Shown: positions 1 to 7,560 of the stretch, one piece after another
How positions within the stretch are numbered: the stretch's first letter is position 1
How the letters are laid out: every line of letters starts with the position of its first letter
NCBI GenBank assembly: GCA_015487695.1
Contig: WFPF01000103.1
Span: 83,504-118,871 of the forward strand
DNA length: 35,368 bases
Origin: Chitinophagales bacterium
Lineage (GTDB): Bacteria > Bacteroidota > Bacteroidia > Chitinophagales > S012-47
Direction of reading: 5' to 3'
Notes under the pieces: model-generated
The model's input: the letters and a program-made list of their open reading frames with translations, nothing else
Database searches by the model: none
Told to the model about the DNA's origin: nothing
Position numbers and translations under genes: made by a program

Positions 1-1095
1 ATGGCCTTCACGCTGGTCCTCGTTTCATTTTCCTGTACGGCACCTATTGTAGGCAGCATGCTCGTACTTATTGCCGACAGTGGTGAATTCTGGGCCCCGA
101 TGATGGGCTTAATGGGATTTGCGCTGGCACTGGCCATCCCTTTTGCGCTCTTTGCCGCATTCCCGGGTTGGCTCAACTCCCTCCCGAAATCAGGAGGCTG
201 GCTCAATACGGTAAAAGTAACCCTCGGCTTTGCCGAACTGGCCCTTGCCATGAAGTTTCTCTCCGTTGCCGATCTCAGTTATCACTGGAATTTTTTAACC
301 CGGGATATCTTCCTCTCCGTCTGGATTGTGATCGCATTCCTTCTGGGCACTTACCTCCTCGGGAAATTGCAGTTCAAAGGTGAACCCGCTCCCAAACTGA
401 CCGTGACACGGCTCTTTTTCGCTATTTTTTCCTTCGCATTTGCTGTTTACCTCCTGCCCGGACTTTGGGGGGCACCGGTCAAGTTAATGAGTGGCATTGC
501 ACCTCCTCAGCATTATCAGGAATTCCAACTCGACAATTTGAAGTATAAGCTCAAAAACATTGAAAGCCACCTGAAAAAACTGGAGGGGAATACAGCCACC
601 GGTGAAAGCCCGGAAAATGAGTCTCTCTGGATTCCCGAAGACATTGTCAATGTGGGGCACTGCCCCCATGAGTTGAACTGCTATTTCGACCTCGACAGAG
701 GTCTGGCTGCAGCAAAAAGGGAAAACAAACCCATTTTGCTCGACTTTACCGGCTGGTCTTGCGTCAATTGCCGGAAAATGGAAGATTTTGTCTGGTCCGA
801 TCCCCGCGTCTGGGAGCTGATCAACAATGACTATATTCTGGTTTCGCTTTATGTGGATGACAAAACTCCGCTTCCCAAAGAATTCAGAGTTTCAAAATAT
901 ACCGGCAACAAGGTATCATCGGTAGGCAAACTTTGGAGCGATTTTCAGCGCGACCGGTATCAGGTGAACTCTCAGCCATATTATGTGCTGCTCGATCATC
1001 ACTTGAATAAGCTGGCCGAACCCATTGGCTACACACCCGATAAAGATCGCTATCTGCAATACCTGAAAGACGGCCTGAGCACCTTCAGGAAATAG
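1..1095 (+). CDS. dsbD: DsbD-like thiol:disulfide interchange protein, C-terminal part (5' end outside window)
   Basis: Probably carries reducing equivalents from cytoplasmic thioredoxin across the inner membrane to periplasmic thiols. The visible part has about five hydrophobic segments (residues 1-25, 33-52, 65-90, 102-122, 135-155). One membrane cysteine sits in an FSCTAP context (C12), typical of the DsbD/CcdA membrane domain. A charged, helix-like periplasmic linker (about 172-205) follows, then a thioredoxin-like domain with a C254-V-N-C257 active site in a GWSCVNC context. The first in-frame ATG is base 1, but a DsbD membrane domain needs further helices and a second membrane cysteine upstream, so the gene is cut by the window edge. 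The TAG stop at 1093 faces the convergent TerB-like gene 22 bases away. Family assignment is strong; the symbol is by family resemblance. Confidence 0.85.
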   Translation: MAFTLVLVSFSCTAPIVGSMLVLIADSGEFWAPMMGLMGFALALAIPFALFAAFPGWLNSLPKSGGWLNTVKVTLGFAELALAMKFLSVADLSYHWNFLTRDIFLSVWIVIAFLLGTYLLGKLQFKGEPAPKLTVTRLFFAIFSFAFAVYLLPGLWGAPVKLMSGIAPPQHYQEFQLDNLKYKLKNIESHLKKLEGNTATGESPENESLWIPEDIVNVGHCPHELNCYFDLDRGLAAAKRENKPILLDFTGWSCVNCRKMEDFVWSDPRVWELINNDYILVSLYVDDKTPLPKEFRVSKYTGNKVSSVGKLWSDFQRDRYQVNSQPYYVLLDHHLNKLAEPIGYTPDKDRYLQYLKDGLSTFRK

Positions 1096-1117
1096 AGTGC
1101 TGCTTTGCCGCCATTCA

Positions 1118-1459
1118 TTATACCGACTTCAGCAATCTTTTCAATCCGATAAAGATGGCTTCTTCTTCGGCATCCATCGGGTGATCAATTTCGAGCATCT
1201 TCCGGAAATCGGCAATGATGCGCTCAAGCGCATTTTCATCCTTGCAAAACCTTCGTTTGAACTCCACAATGACCTCAATGCGCTCCACGTCATTCAATTC
1301 TTCAAAGAGCGCCAGCACCTTTTCATACTCCGACCGGCCCACCCTCGATTCCATATACTTTCTTTCCTTTTCATTAATACTCAGGTCGGCATTTGCCGCA
1401 TAAAGCAGTAAAAAAGCCAGATAATCCTGATATTTCCAGTCCTGTAGTTCAATTCCCAT
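1118..1459 (-). CDS. Small TerB-like cytoplasmic protein
   Basis: This is a 113-residue, all-helical, acidic protein without signal peptide or membrane segment. The stretch AANADLSINEKERKYM (about 21-36) resembles the acidic, possibly metal-binding first repeat of TerB/tellurite-resistance-like helical domains. A second acidic segment with EID and DAEEEA lies near residues 91-100. It lies 39 bases downstream of the lamin-tail gene on the same strand, so the two may share a transcript. Function is unknown; TerB-like domains in general have been linked to stress and membrane-associated complexes, but nothing here fixes a role. The TerB assignment is pattern-based and moderate; that it is a real gene is more certain. 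Confidence 0.6.
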   Translation of the reverse strand: MGIELQDWKYQDYLAFLLLYAANADLSINEKERKYMESRVGRSEYEKVLALFEELNDVERIEVIVEFKRRFCKDENALERIIADFRKMLEIDHPMDAEEEAIFIGLKRLLKSV

Positions 1460-1498
1460 GATGCTGATTTTTTTCTATCCTTTTGCCCGCTTCCAATA

Positions 1499-4087
1499 TT
1501 ATTTCCTGTAAGTTAATACGCATTTCCGTTTTTCATGGATTAACATCCCATCGGGATGAAGCAGTTCAAAATCGATAATGTAAATTCCTTCTCTCAGCTT
1601 CTGCATATCATCATCAAGTCCGTCCCATCGAAATTCACTTTTAGCCGACAACAGTTCATTATCGCAGATGTTTTTTACAAGAAAACCTCTCGAATTAAAA
1701 ATCCGGATACGACAGGTATAGCCCGGTATTTCCGTTCGGATTCGCAGGGTCAGCAGATCCTTATATCCGTCCAGGTCGGGGCTAAAGACATCCGGGCTCA
1801 CCTCAATGCTGCCTTCAAATGAGGGGGCTGCGTAAAACTGAGAGTTGGAGTCTGTGGGTGTGCCATAGCCTCTCAGAGAAGATGCTGAAAACCAATTGAC
1901 AGGATCATTGCCCGGTGCATCCGGATCAATACGCTCCAGACTTACTCCGTTTTTGTCTGCAAGCAGTTCATAATGCCAACTTTCGAAGTAATGTACGGAA
2001 TCGATCGTCTTCCCGCTGGAATCGCGAAGCAGAACCACACCCTCCTCATCGGGAAAGTTGGGCATCTTTTCCAGCTGAAGCAGTTTATCCGGATATCTGA
2101 CGAAATACTGACTCGCTACCCGGTACGTATCGCTCGTAAATGCATAGATATCTTGCGGCATCAGAAACTTAAAATTTTGAGTGGCCGAAGCCCTGTCGGC
2201 AAAGATCATGGTTGACGGATCCCGCTCTGCTATTTCAATCCCTGCCACGGCTACGATCTTCTGACTACGGTTGAGTATCTCTACATAATCCACGCCTCCG
2301 CTCCTTGGGTTAAATAGTATTTCATTAATCACCAGGTCATTCTTGTCAAGCGGCAGCGCATCCAAAAATCGGACCGTAACGCTGTCTTGATTCCCGCTGC
2401 AATCGGTGACGGAGTCGAGCCTGATGCTGTAAAGAATTCCCTTTTGAAGGCTGTCGCTGAAATGCAGGATAAGATATCCGCGCTCCATTTGCACACCCGT
2501 TTCCACACTGTCAATGCCGGGAAGTCCGGAAAGTGCTTCGAGAGCCGGTAGCTGCGATAAAGCTTCGTTCCAAATCAGCTTTACCGAGAATGGGTTCAGA
2601 ATGCGAGCGGACAAGAGCTGCGGAGCGCTGTCGTCCCACTTTGTTCCGGCCACTGAGTTTGCAATGCCGGGGGTGCCTCCCCGCGGATCTGTCGAAGCAT
2701 GCCAATTGCTTTTTCCCGTGCACAAAGGATCGGCCTCGATTCGCTCGAGCGTCCAGCCGCCATCCTTCTTACTTTCATCCTGATACCACGAAGTGTTATA
2801 AGATACCCGATCGAGCAATTCGCCCCGGGCAGAGTAAAGTGAGAGATCATCGCCCGAATTATTTAAAGACGGGAATGCCGGCATCCCGTACACCCTACCG
2901 TACTTCGAAAACAAAGCAGTATCACTCACATCACAGAGGATCAGATATTCTCCCGCATCAATACTCAGACTGGCAAACCGGGCAGACCCTGTAGCATCGG
3001 AAAGGACAAAGTCATCAAGAGAAACAGGCAACCCTGATGTATTGTAAATCTCAATAAACTCGGCTTCGGGCAATTGGCGGGATGGCGAGGGGTCGGGAAA
3101 TAATTCATTGATCACGATATCGTGATAAGCGGGAATGAAATGTACAAAGTCGATGGTTTGAGTATCCATGCGATTGCCCCTCAGGTCAAGGATGGACCAA
3201 GCCTGCAATTGGTAATTTTCCTTGTTGATCAATCCTGGTCTAAGTTTCAGGTTCCAAACTTTAAGCGACTGGCTGTCTTTTTTCACCTTTTGAATCTGTG
3301 GCTTACCTTTTCCACTGAGGGAATAATTGCCGATAGCAGAAGCGCTGCTGCTGTCCAGCTCTTCATTAAACGTAAGCTGCAAAAGGCTGTCGTTCAAAGG
3401 TTGCAGGCCGGTGATAAAGGGTGCCTCATGATCTTCATACAAAGGTCCGACCCTGAAATCATCAAAATAAAATTTATCGCTTCTGCTTGCACTGTGTGTG
3501 CATTCAATCCCGAAAAAAGAAGCCTGAACAAGTGGAAATCCATCCCTGCTTCCCTGAGAAAGATAGTTTCCCTGACCTGCCGTATCGATTTCAAGCGACC
3601 ATTTCCCGTTTTTCACCGCCACATGAACCCACGCTTCAAGAGGACGCGCCAGCAGACTGTCTGTACCGCGAAGTATCCGCTCGCTCTGGCCCTGACGGAC
3701 ACGGTATAGCTCCAATGCATCCGCATTGCCCGACTCGCCCGCCCTTAGGTAAAAACCCTCAAACTGAGCCATGCCGGGCGTCCCATTACCCGAAAGAAAT
3801 ACTGTTAAATAATTGCTGCTGCTGGGGCTGAAATCCAGTCGAAAATAAAAGTACCAGTCTGCACTGTCAGCTAAAGCTACATTGCTATAAATAACTGCTT
3901 TCCCCGTAAGGGGCTTATCATTTAATTGCAGTTGTGTATCTGCATTAATGCGAAATTTTGAAATATCACCAACCCACGCGGGGTTGCTTGTGATGTCGCC
4001 ATCCGAGAAGTCGTCCGTAAAAAATATTTGCGCACGGGACGCAAAAGGTGCTGACAAAATGAGTAAGAAAAGGAATATTTTTCGCAT
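1499..4087 (-). CDS. Secreted protein with two lamin-tail domains and type B T9SS sorting domain
   Basis: About 862 residues from the chosen ATG. That start gives a clean signal peptide (MRKIFLFLLILS...ASRAQ); an in-frame ATG at 4108 would add seven residues. Order: an N-terminal concanavalin-like beta region (about 25-220), a Big_5-like Ig domain (about 225-315), a first lamin-tail domain (about 325-475, INELFPDPS...EFIEIYN), another Ig-like domain, a second lamin-tail domain (about 585-740, INEILFNPRSGG...YVEILN), then a C-terminal domain beginning SPDVFSPDLDGYKD. That last block matches the gliding-motility-associated / type B T9SS sorting domain, whose hallmark is FSPNGDGxND. Bacteroidota lamin-tail proteins are usually cell-surface or secreted, often beside nucleases or adhesins; no catalytic motif is seen here. 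Divergent from asd with an 84-base gap. Confidence 0.85.
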   Translation of the reverse strand: MRKIFLFLLILSAPFASRAQIFFTDDFSDGDITSNPAWVGDISKFRINADTQLQLNDKPLTGKAVIYSNVALADSADWYFYFRLDFSPSSSNYLTVFLSGNGTPGMAQFEGFYLRAGESGNADALELYRVRQGQSERILRGTDSLLARPLEAWVHVAVKNGKWSLEIDTAGQGNYLSQGSRDGFPLVQASFFGIECTHSASRSDKFYFDDFRVGPLYEDHEAPFITGLQPLNDSLLQLTFNEELDSSSASAIGNYSLSGKGKPQIQKVKKDSQSLKVWNLKLRPGLINKENYQLQAWSILDLRGNRMDTQTIDFVHFIPAYHDIVINELFPDPSPSRQLPEAEFIEIYNTSGLPVSLDDFVLSDATGSARFASLSIDAGEYLILCDVSDTALFSKYGRVYGMPAFPSLNNSGDDLSLYSARGELLDRVSYNTSWYQDESKKDGGWTLERIEADPLCTGKSNWHASTDPRGGTPGIANSVAGTKWDDSAPQLLSARILNPFSVKLIWNEALSQLPALEALSGLPGIDSVETGVQMERGYLILHFSDSLQKGILYSIRLDSVTDCSGNQDSVTVRFLDALPLDKNDLVINEILFNPRSGGVDYVEILNRSQKIVAVAGIEIAERDPSTMIFADRASATQNFKFLMPQDIYAFTSDTYRVASQYFVRYPDKLLQLEKMPNFPDEEGVVLLRDSSGKTIDSVHYFESWHYELLADKNGVSLERIDPDAPGNDPVNWFSASSLRGYGTPTDSNSQFYAAPSFEGSIEVSPDVFSPDLDGYKDLLTLRIRTEIPGYTCRIRIFNSRGFLVKNICDNELLSAKSEFRWDGLDDDMQKLREGIYIIDFELLHPDGMLIHEKRKCVLTYRK

Positions 4088-4147
4088 CACCATAGCTATA
4101 TTAAGCATTTGAATGCAGAAAATATATATAGCCGCAAATCAAAATCC

Positions 4148-4155
4148 TATTTTTA
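4148..4155 (+). promoter_or_regulatory. Candidate Bacteroidota -7 box for asd
   Basis: TATTTTTA matches TAnnTTTG at seven of eight positions and ends 16 bases before the ATG at 4172. It lies inside the longer open frame that begins at 4109, which supports the downstream start for asd. No convincing -33 TTTG is seen at 19-21 bases upstream. Confidence 0.4.
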
Positions 4156-4171
4156 CAAAAAAGTATCACTA

Positions 4172-5170
4172 ATGAAGTTAGCGCTTGTCGGAGCCACAGG
4201 GCTGGTTGGTAAAACGGCACTTACCTTGCTGTCGAGGCTGCCGGTGACTGAATTGATACCTGTTGCTTCCGAAAGATCACTTGGACAGATGATTTCCTTT
4301 AACGGAAAAAATATCCCTGTCCAATCTATTGAACGAGCACTGAAGTTGGAGCCCGATGTGGCTATTTTTTCAGCCGGCTCGGAAGTGTCAAAAAAATATG
4401 CCCCCCTGTTTAGCCGCAAAGGCTGTTATGTAATTGACAACTCCTCTGCCTGGCGCATGGATGAGAACGTACCGCTTGTTGTGCCGGAGATCAACGACAG
4501 CCTTCTCACACATGATAAATACCTGATTGCAAATCCTAATTGTTCTACCATTCAGATGGTAATGGTCTTGCATCCTATTGCCCGTGTCTACGGATTGAAA
4601 AAAGTCATCGTCAGTACCTACCAGTCTGTGACCGGAACCGGCTATCCGGGGCTCGCACAGCTGATTTCAGAACGGGAAGAGCAAGAGGTGGCAAACCCTG
4701 TCTACCCGTATCCCATAGATTTAAATTGCATCCCGCATTGTGATCGTTTTTTAGAGAATGATTACTCCCGCGAAGAAATGAAGCTCGTTAATGAAAGCAG
4801 AAAAATAATGGATCTCCCCGATCTTCCGGTGCATGCAACAGCAGTTCGGATACCTGTAATCGGGGGACATAGCGAAAGCGTTTATATTGAACTGGAGAAG
4901 AGCTTCGATGTAGATGACCTTCGCTCGCTGCTTGAAAGAAGCCCGGGTATTAAAGTTCTGGATGATCCACATGCAAACCTCTACCCCATGCCGGCAATCG
5001 CACATAATAAAGATGACGTCTTTGTGGGAAGAATCAGAAAAGATCTTGATAATGAACGGGGCCTGGGCCTATGGATTGTTGCCGATAATCTTAGAAAGGG
5101 TGCAGCAATCAATGCCATTCAAATAGCCGAGATCATCCATCAAAGATTCATTGCCGGTGTGCAGGCATAA
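4172..5170 (+). CDS. asd: Aspartate-semialdehyde dehydrogenase
   Basis: Converts aspartyl-4-phosphate to aspartate-4-semialdehyde with NADPH, the branch point to lysine/diaminopimelate, threonine and methionine. From the ATG at 4172 it is 332 residues, the usual length. Visible motifs: nucleotide-binding GATGLVGKT (8-16), catalytic cysteine C124 in NPNCSTIQMV, and active-site R226 with H233 in RIPVIGGHSESV. The open frame extends 21 codons further upstream to an ATG at 4109, but the glycine-rich motif must start near the N terminus and a promoter-like box sits in that extension. The cytochrome b5-like gene follows at once, so it is probably in the same transcript. Confidence 0.96.
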   Translation: MKLALVGATGLVGKTALTLLSRLPVTELIPVASERSLGQMISFNGKNIPVQSIERALKLEPDVAIFSAGSEVSKKYAPLFSRKGCYVIDNSSAWRMDENVPLVVPEINDSLLTHDKYLIANPNCSTIQMVMVLHPIARVYGLKKVIVSTYQSVTGTGYPGLAQLISEREEQEVANPVYPYPIDLNCIPHCDRFLENDYSREEMKLVNESRKIMDLPDLPVHATAVRIPVIGGHSESVYIELEKSFDVDDLRSLLERSPGIKVLDDPHANLYPMPAIAHNKDDVFVGRIRKDLDNERGLGLWIVADNLRKGAAINAIQIAEIIHQRFIAGVQA

Positions 5171-5180
5171 AAATATTTCA

Positions 5181-5399
5181 ATGGCCGAGTTATCCCTCCG
5201 AAATGGGAGCGATCATGAAGACGTCTGGGTAGAATACAATGGATGGGTCTATGATCTTAGCAGAAGCAGAAAGTGGAGAAACGGCTTACATTATACACAT
5301 TGGGCCGGTCAGGATCTTAGTTCAGAACTGAAAGATGCACCTCATACCGAAGAGGAGATTCTTAAATTTCCGGTGGTAGGAAAATTATTTAAGAAATAG
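5181..5399 (+). CDS. Small cytochrome b5-like heme/steroid-binding domain protein
   Basis: A 72-residue soluble protein, essentially one stripped-down cytochrome b5-like fold: VWVEYNGWVYDLS (15-27) then LHYTHWAGQDLS (36-47) and a later APH (53-55). This pattern is typical of the stand-alone predicted heme/steroid-binding proteins (COG4892-type). H37 or H40 and H55 are candidate heme ligands by analogy; axial ligation cannot be proved here. The ATG at 5181 avoids overlap with asd; an in-frame ATG at 5151 would overlap it by 20 bases and add ten atypical residues. Downstream of asd with a 10-base gap, so likely co-transcribed, although no functional link to amino-acid synthesis is obvious. Confidence 0.82.
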   Translation: MAELSLRNGSDHEDVWVEYNGWVYDLSRSRKWRNGLHYTHWAGQDLSSELKDAPHTEEEILKFPVVGKLFKK

Positions 5400-5413
5400 T
5401 GTAACCTTTACAC
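5399..5413. promoter_or_regulatory. Perfect 6-3-6 inverted repeat, candidate operator
   Basis: GTGTAACCTTTACAC is a perfect palindrome of two 6-base arms around CCT. It begins on the last base of the cytochrome b5-like stop codon and lies about 30 bases before the next start (5445). No T-run follows, so it is not a classical terminator; an operator is more likely. Which regulator would bind is unknown. Confidence 0.35.
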
Positions 5414-5444
5414 CTCTTTGCCGTATGCCAAAGAAAAAACAAGC

Positions 5445-6077
5445 ATGCGATCTCTACTTATTCTTTTCATCTTGCCCCTTTCCCTCTTTGCAGGAAACCC
5501 ATCATCTATCAATTTGAGCTACTCAATCCAGGGTGAAGACATTATTATGACCTGGACATCCCAGATTGGCGTAGAGGCATATGAAATTTATACGGCTACC
5601 AGTATCAACGAAAACGGAAGCATCAATTATCGTCTTCTTCAAACCATTCCTACAGATGGAAGTTTTCAACTTCAATATACAGACAGGAATAAAAAACAGT
5701 CTTTGTTGAGCTATTACAAAATAGTAGGTGTCGACTATAATCATAAAGTCCTCAGTGAATCCATCTTTACAGCAAACTTCATTAACAAAGACATTTACAC
5801 GGTCAACATCATGCCGAATTTTTTCTCAGACCTTCTTGAATTTGAAATGAATACAAAAATGGAAGGCGAAGCAGAGATTACGGTGGAAGATATAATCAAT
5901 AACTTTAAAAAAACAGAAACGATACAGCTCGCAAGCGGATACAACACTTTTGCAATCAACCTGGACGCTCATGAATCAGAGCGATATGTGGTTAAGATCA
6001 ACTTTGCAAACAAAAGTATTTACCGCTTGGTTGAAATGGAAAACAAGACGGAAAGAATTCTCACCTCTGACGAATAA
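5445..6077 (+). CDS. Secreted hypothetical protein with degenerate T9SS sorting-like C terminus
   Basis: About 210 residues from the ATG that yields a signal peptide (MRSLLILFILPLSLFAG); an in-frame ATG at 5418 would add nine charged residues. Residues about 20-115 look like one fibronectin type III-like beta sandwich (IMTWTSQIGVEAYEIY... SYYKIVGVD). The last ~85 residues resemble a type A T9SS sorting domain that has drifted: IMPNFFSDLLEFEM in place of YPNPxxDxLxI, then GYNTFAINLD and YVVKINFANKSIYRLVEM, followed by a polar tail that normal sorting domains lack. The gene is visibly more AT-rich than the genes to its left and ends at a strong shared terminator. Cargo of T9SS or a mutated former cargo; function unknown. 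Confidence 0.75.
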   Translation: MRSLLILFILPLSLFAGNPSSINLSYSIQGEDIIMTWTSQIGVEAYEIYTATSINENGSINYRLLQTIPTDGSFQLQYTDRNKKQSLLSYYKIVGVDYNHKVLSESIFTANFINKDIYTVNIMPNFFSDLLEFEMNTKMEGEAEITVEDIINNFKKTETIQLASGYNTFAINLDAHESERYVVKINFANKSIYRLVEMENKTERILTSDE

Positions 6078-6096
6078 ATGAGGTAACATTAGTTAA

Positions 6097-6130
6097 TAAA
6101 AAAAGGGAGTCAAATGACTCCCTTTTTTTA
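6097..6130. terminator. Bidirectional intrinsic terminator
   Basis: Stem GGGAGTCA / TGACTCCC (6105-6112 with 6115-6122) is flanked by an A-run on the left and a T-run on the right, so it can end transcription both of the secreted protein gene on + and of tRNA-Asn on -, which ends at its edge. Confidence 0.9.
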
Positions 6131-6207
6131 TGGCTCCCCCTCTTGGACTCGAACCAAGGACCTACTGATTAACAGTCAGCCGCTCTAACCAGCTGAGCTA
6201 AGGGGGA
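6131..6207 (-). tRNA. tRNA-Asn (GTT)
   Basis: Read on the minus strand, the acceptor stem TCCCCCT/AGGGGGA, a D-arm with TAGCTCAGCTGG, anticodon loop CTGTTAA with anticodon GTT, and a T-arm with GGTTCGAGTCC are all present. Discriminator G is followed by an encoded CCA (6131-6133). 77 bases with CCA. It abuts the shared terminator downstream. Confidence 0.96.
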
Positions 6208-6248
6208 ATTGTGTGAGCACAAAATTAGGCTTTCACAATAAAATATCA

Positions 6249-6256
6249 AATATTTG
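6249..6256 (+). promoter_or_regulatory. Candidate -7 box for the PfkB-family kinase
   Basis: AATATTTG matches TAnnTTTG except for the first base and ends 17 bases before the ATG. No clear -33 element. Confidence 0.35.
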
Positions 6257-6273
6257 CAGCAAATTAAAATCCG

Positions 6274-7191
6274 ATGAAAATTCTAGTTGTAGGTACACTC
6301 GCATTTGACAATATTGAAACGCCATTTGGTAAGGCAGAACGCATTGTCGGAGGTGCTGCAAATTACATTGCACTCTCAGCATCCTATTTTTCGAATAGCA
6401 TTGATATCGTTTCGATCATTGGAAATGACTTCCCTCAGGACTATCTCAATTTGCTTGCTAAAAGAGGTATTAATACCTCCGGGATTGAAAAAGTAGCCAA
6501 CAAAAAGTCATTCTCCTGGACAGGCAAGTATCATCTCGACATGAATACGCGTGATACCTTGGCCACTGATCTCAATGTACTTGAAGATTTCAACCCTCAG
6601 ATCACAGATAAGTCCTACGCACCGGATATTCTTATGCTGGGTAACCTTACTCCCTCCGTTCAATTGTCCGTCTTAAAACAAATGAATAAAAGACCTCAAT
6701 TGGTGGTACTGGATACCATGAACTTCTGGATGGATACACAGCTGGAGACCCTTTTGGAAGTTTTAAAAGGAATTGATGTACTAACAATCAATGATGAAGA
6801 GGCACGACAACTCTCTGGAGAATATTCATTGAAGAAAGCCTCAAAGCGAATTCTTGAAATGGGCCCGAAATACCTTATTATTAAAAAAGGTGAAAACGGA
6901 GCCTTGCTTTTCCATGAAGACAAGATATTCTTTGCACCTGCCCTACCCCTTGAAGAGGTTTTCGACCCTACCGGTGCAGGAGACACATTTGCCGGTGGTT
7001 TTATCGGTTATCTTGCTAAGTCTAAGACGCTCAGTTTCGACAACTTTAAAACGGCTTTAATTCATGGCTCCGTGATGGCCAGTTTTTGTGTCGAAGATTT
7101 CGGTCCTCAGCGTTTGATGAAACTAAACAAAACTGAGATTAATAATCGCTTACAGCAATTCATCGACATCGTTCAATTCTCTCATTCCTGA
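6274..7191 (+). CDS. PfkB-family carbohydrate/nucleoside kinase
   Basis: A 305-residue ribokinase-fold kinase that should phosphorylate a sugar or nucleoside with ATP in the cytoplasm. Visible: the substrate-side di-glycine VGGAANYIA (25-33), the DTMNFWMD segment (147-154), and the PfkB signature DPTGAGDTFAGGF (231-243), which supplies the anion hole and catalytic base D237. Its size and the FGGAA-like N-terminal motif fit the adenosine kinase/ribokinase branch, but the substrate cannot be read from sequence. Single gene between tRNA-Asn and the giant gene, with its own terminator shared with the latter. AT-rich compared with the genes at 20-35 kb. Confidence 0.93.
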   Translation: MKILVVGTLAFDNIETPFGKAERIVGGAANYIALSASYFSNSIDIVSIIGNDFPQDYLNLLAKRGINTSGIEKVANKKSFSWTGKYHLDMNTRDTLATDLNVLEDFNPQITDKSYAPDILMLGNLTPSVQLSVLKQMNKRPQLVVLDTMNFWMDTQLETLLEVLKGIDVLTINDEEARQLSGEYSLKKASKRILEMGPKYLIIKKGENGALLFHEDKIFFAPALPLEEVFDPTGAGDTFAGGFIGYLAKSKTLSFDNFKTALIHGSVMASFCVEDFGPQRLMKLNKTEINNRLQQFIDIVQFSHS

Positions 7192-7263
7192 TTTTACAAT
7201 CCTTATCCATAATTTCTTTTTTATCGCAAGAGTATAAAATCCTTTTACACACATTAAGTAAAT

Positions 7264-7297
7264 AAAAAAAGGGCTACGGTAAACCGCAGCCCTTTTT
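7264..7297. terminator. Bidirectional intrinsic terminator between kinase and giant gene
   Basis: Stem GGGCTACGGT / ACCGCAGCCC (7271-7280 with 7283-7292, one A-C mismatch) has an A-run before and a T-run after. It lies between the kinase stop on + and the giant gene stop on -, and suits both. Confidence 0.88.
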
Positions 7298-7314
7298 CGT
7301 TTTCAATATCCAAC

Positions 7315-7560
7315 TTATTTCGTGATTACGAACTTCTTGGTAACCAAGGTTCCTTCAATATCAAATCGAACCATGTATTGTCCGGAAGCCCAATCTTTAA
7401 CATCGATGGTATGCTGATAGGCTTTGTCAACTGCACCATGTATTTCGTATACTTTTCTTCCAAGCATATCGAATACGGTCATGTTCAGATCAGCTTTCTT
7501 CTGACTTAATTCAATATTGATATTAATAACATCACTGGTCGGATTCGGATAGAGACTTAC
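7315..7560 (-). other. Region encoding the type A T9SS C-terminal sorting domain
   Basis: Residues about 3583-3664 of the giant protein. SLYPNPTSD, an internal MTVFDMLGRKVYE strand, a VKDWASGQYMVRF strand and terminal TKKFVITK are the standard successive blocks of the family that sends cargo through T9SS and is removed on export. Confidence 0.92.

Noticed and set aside
3122-3709. 195-codon plus-strand open frame inside the lamin-tail gene
   Set aside because: Antisense shadow of a gene with signal peptide, lamin-tail domains and sorting domain.
6131-6240. Integration site next to tRNA-Asn
   Set aside because: No integrase, no repeated tRNA 3' end and no phage-like gene nearby.
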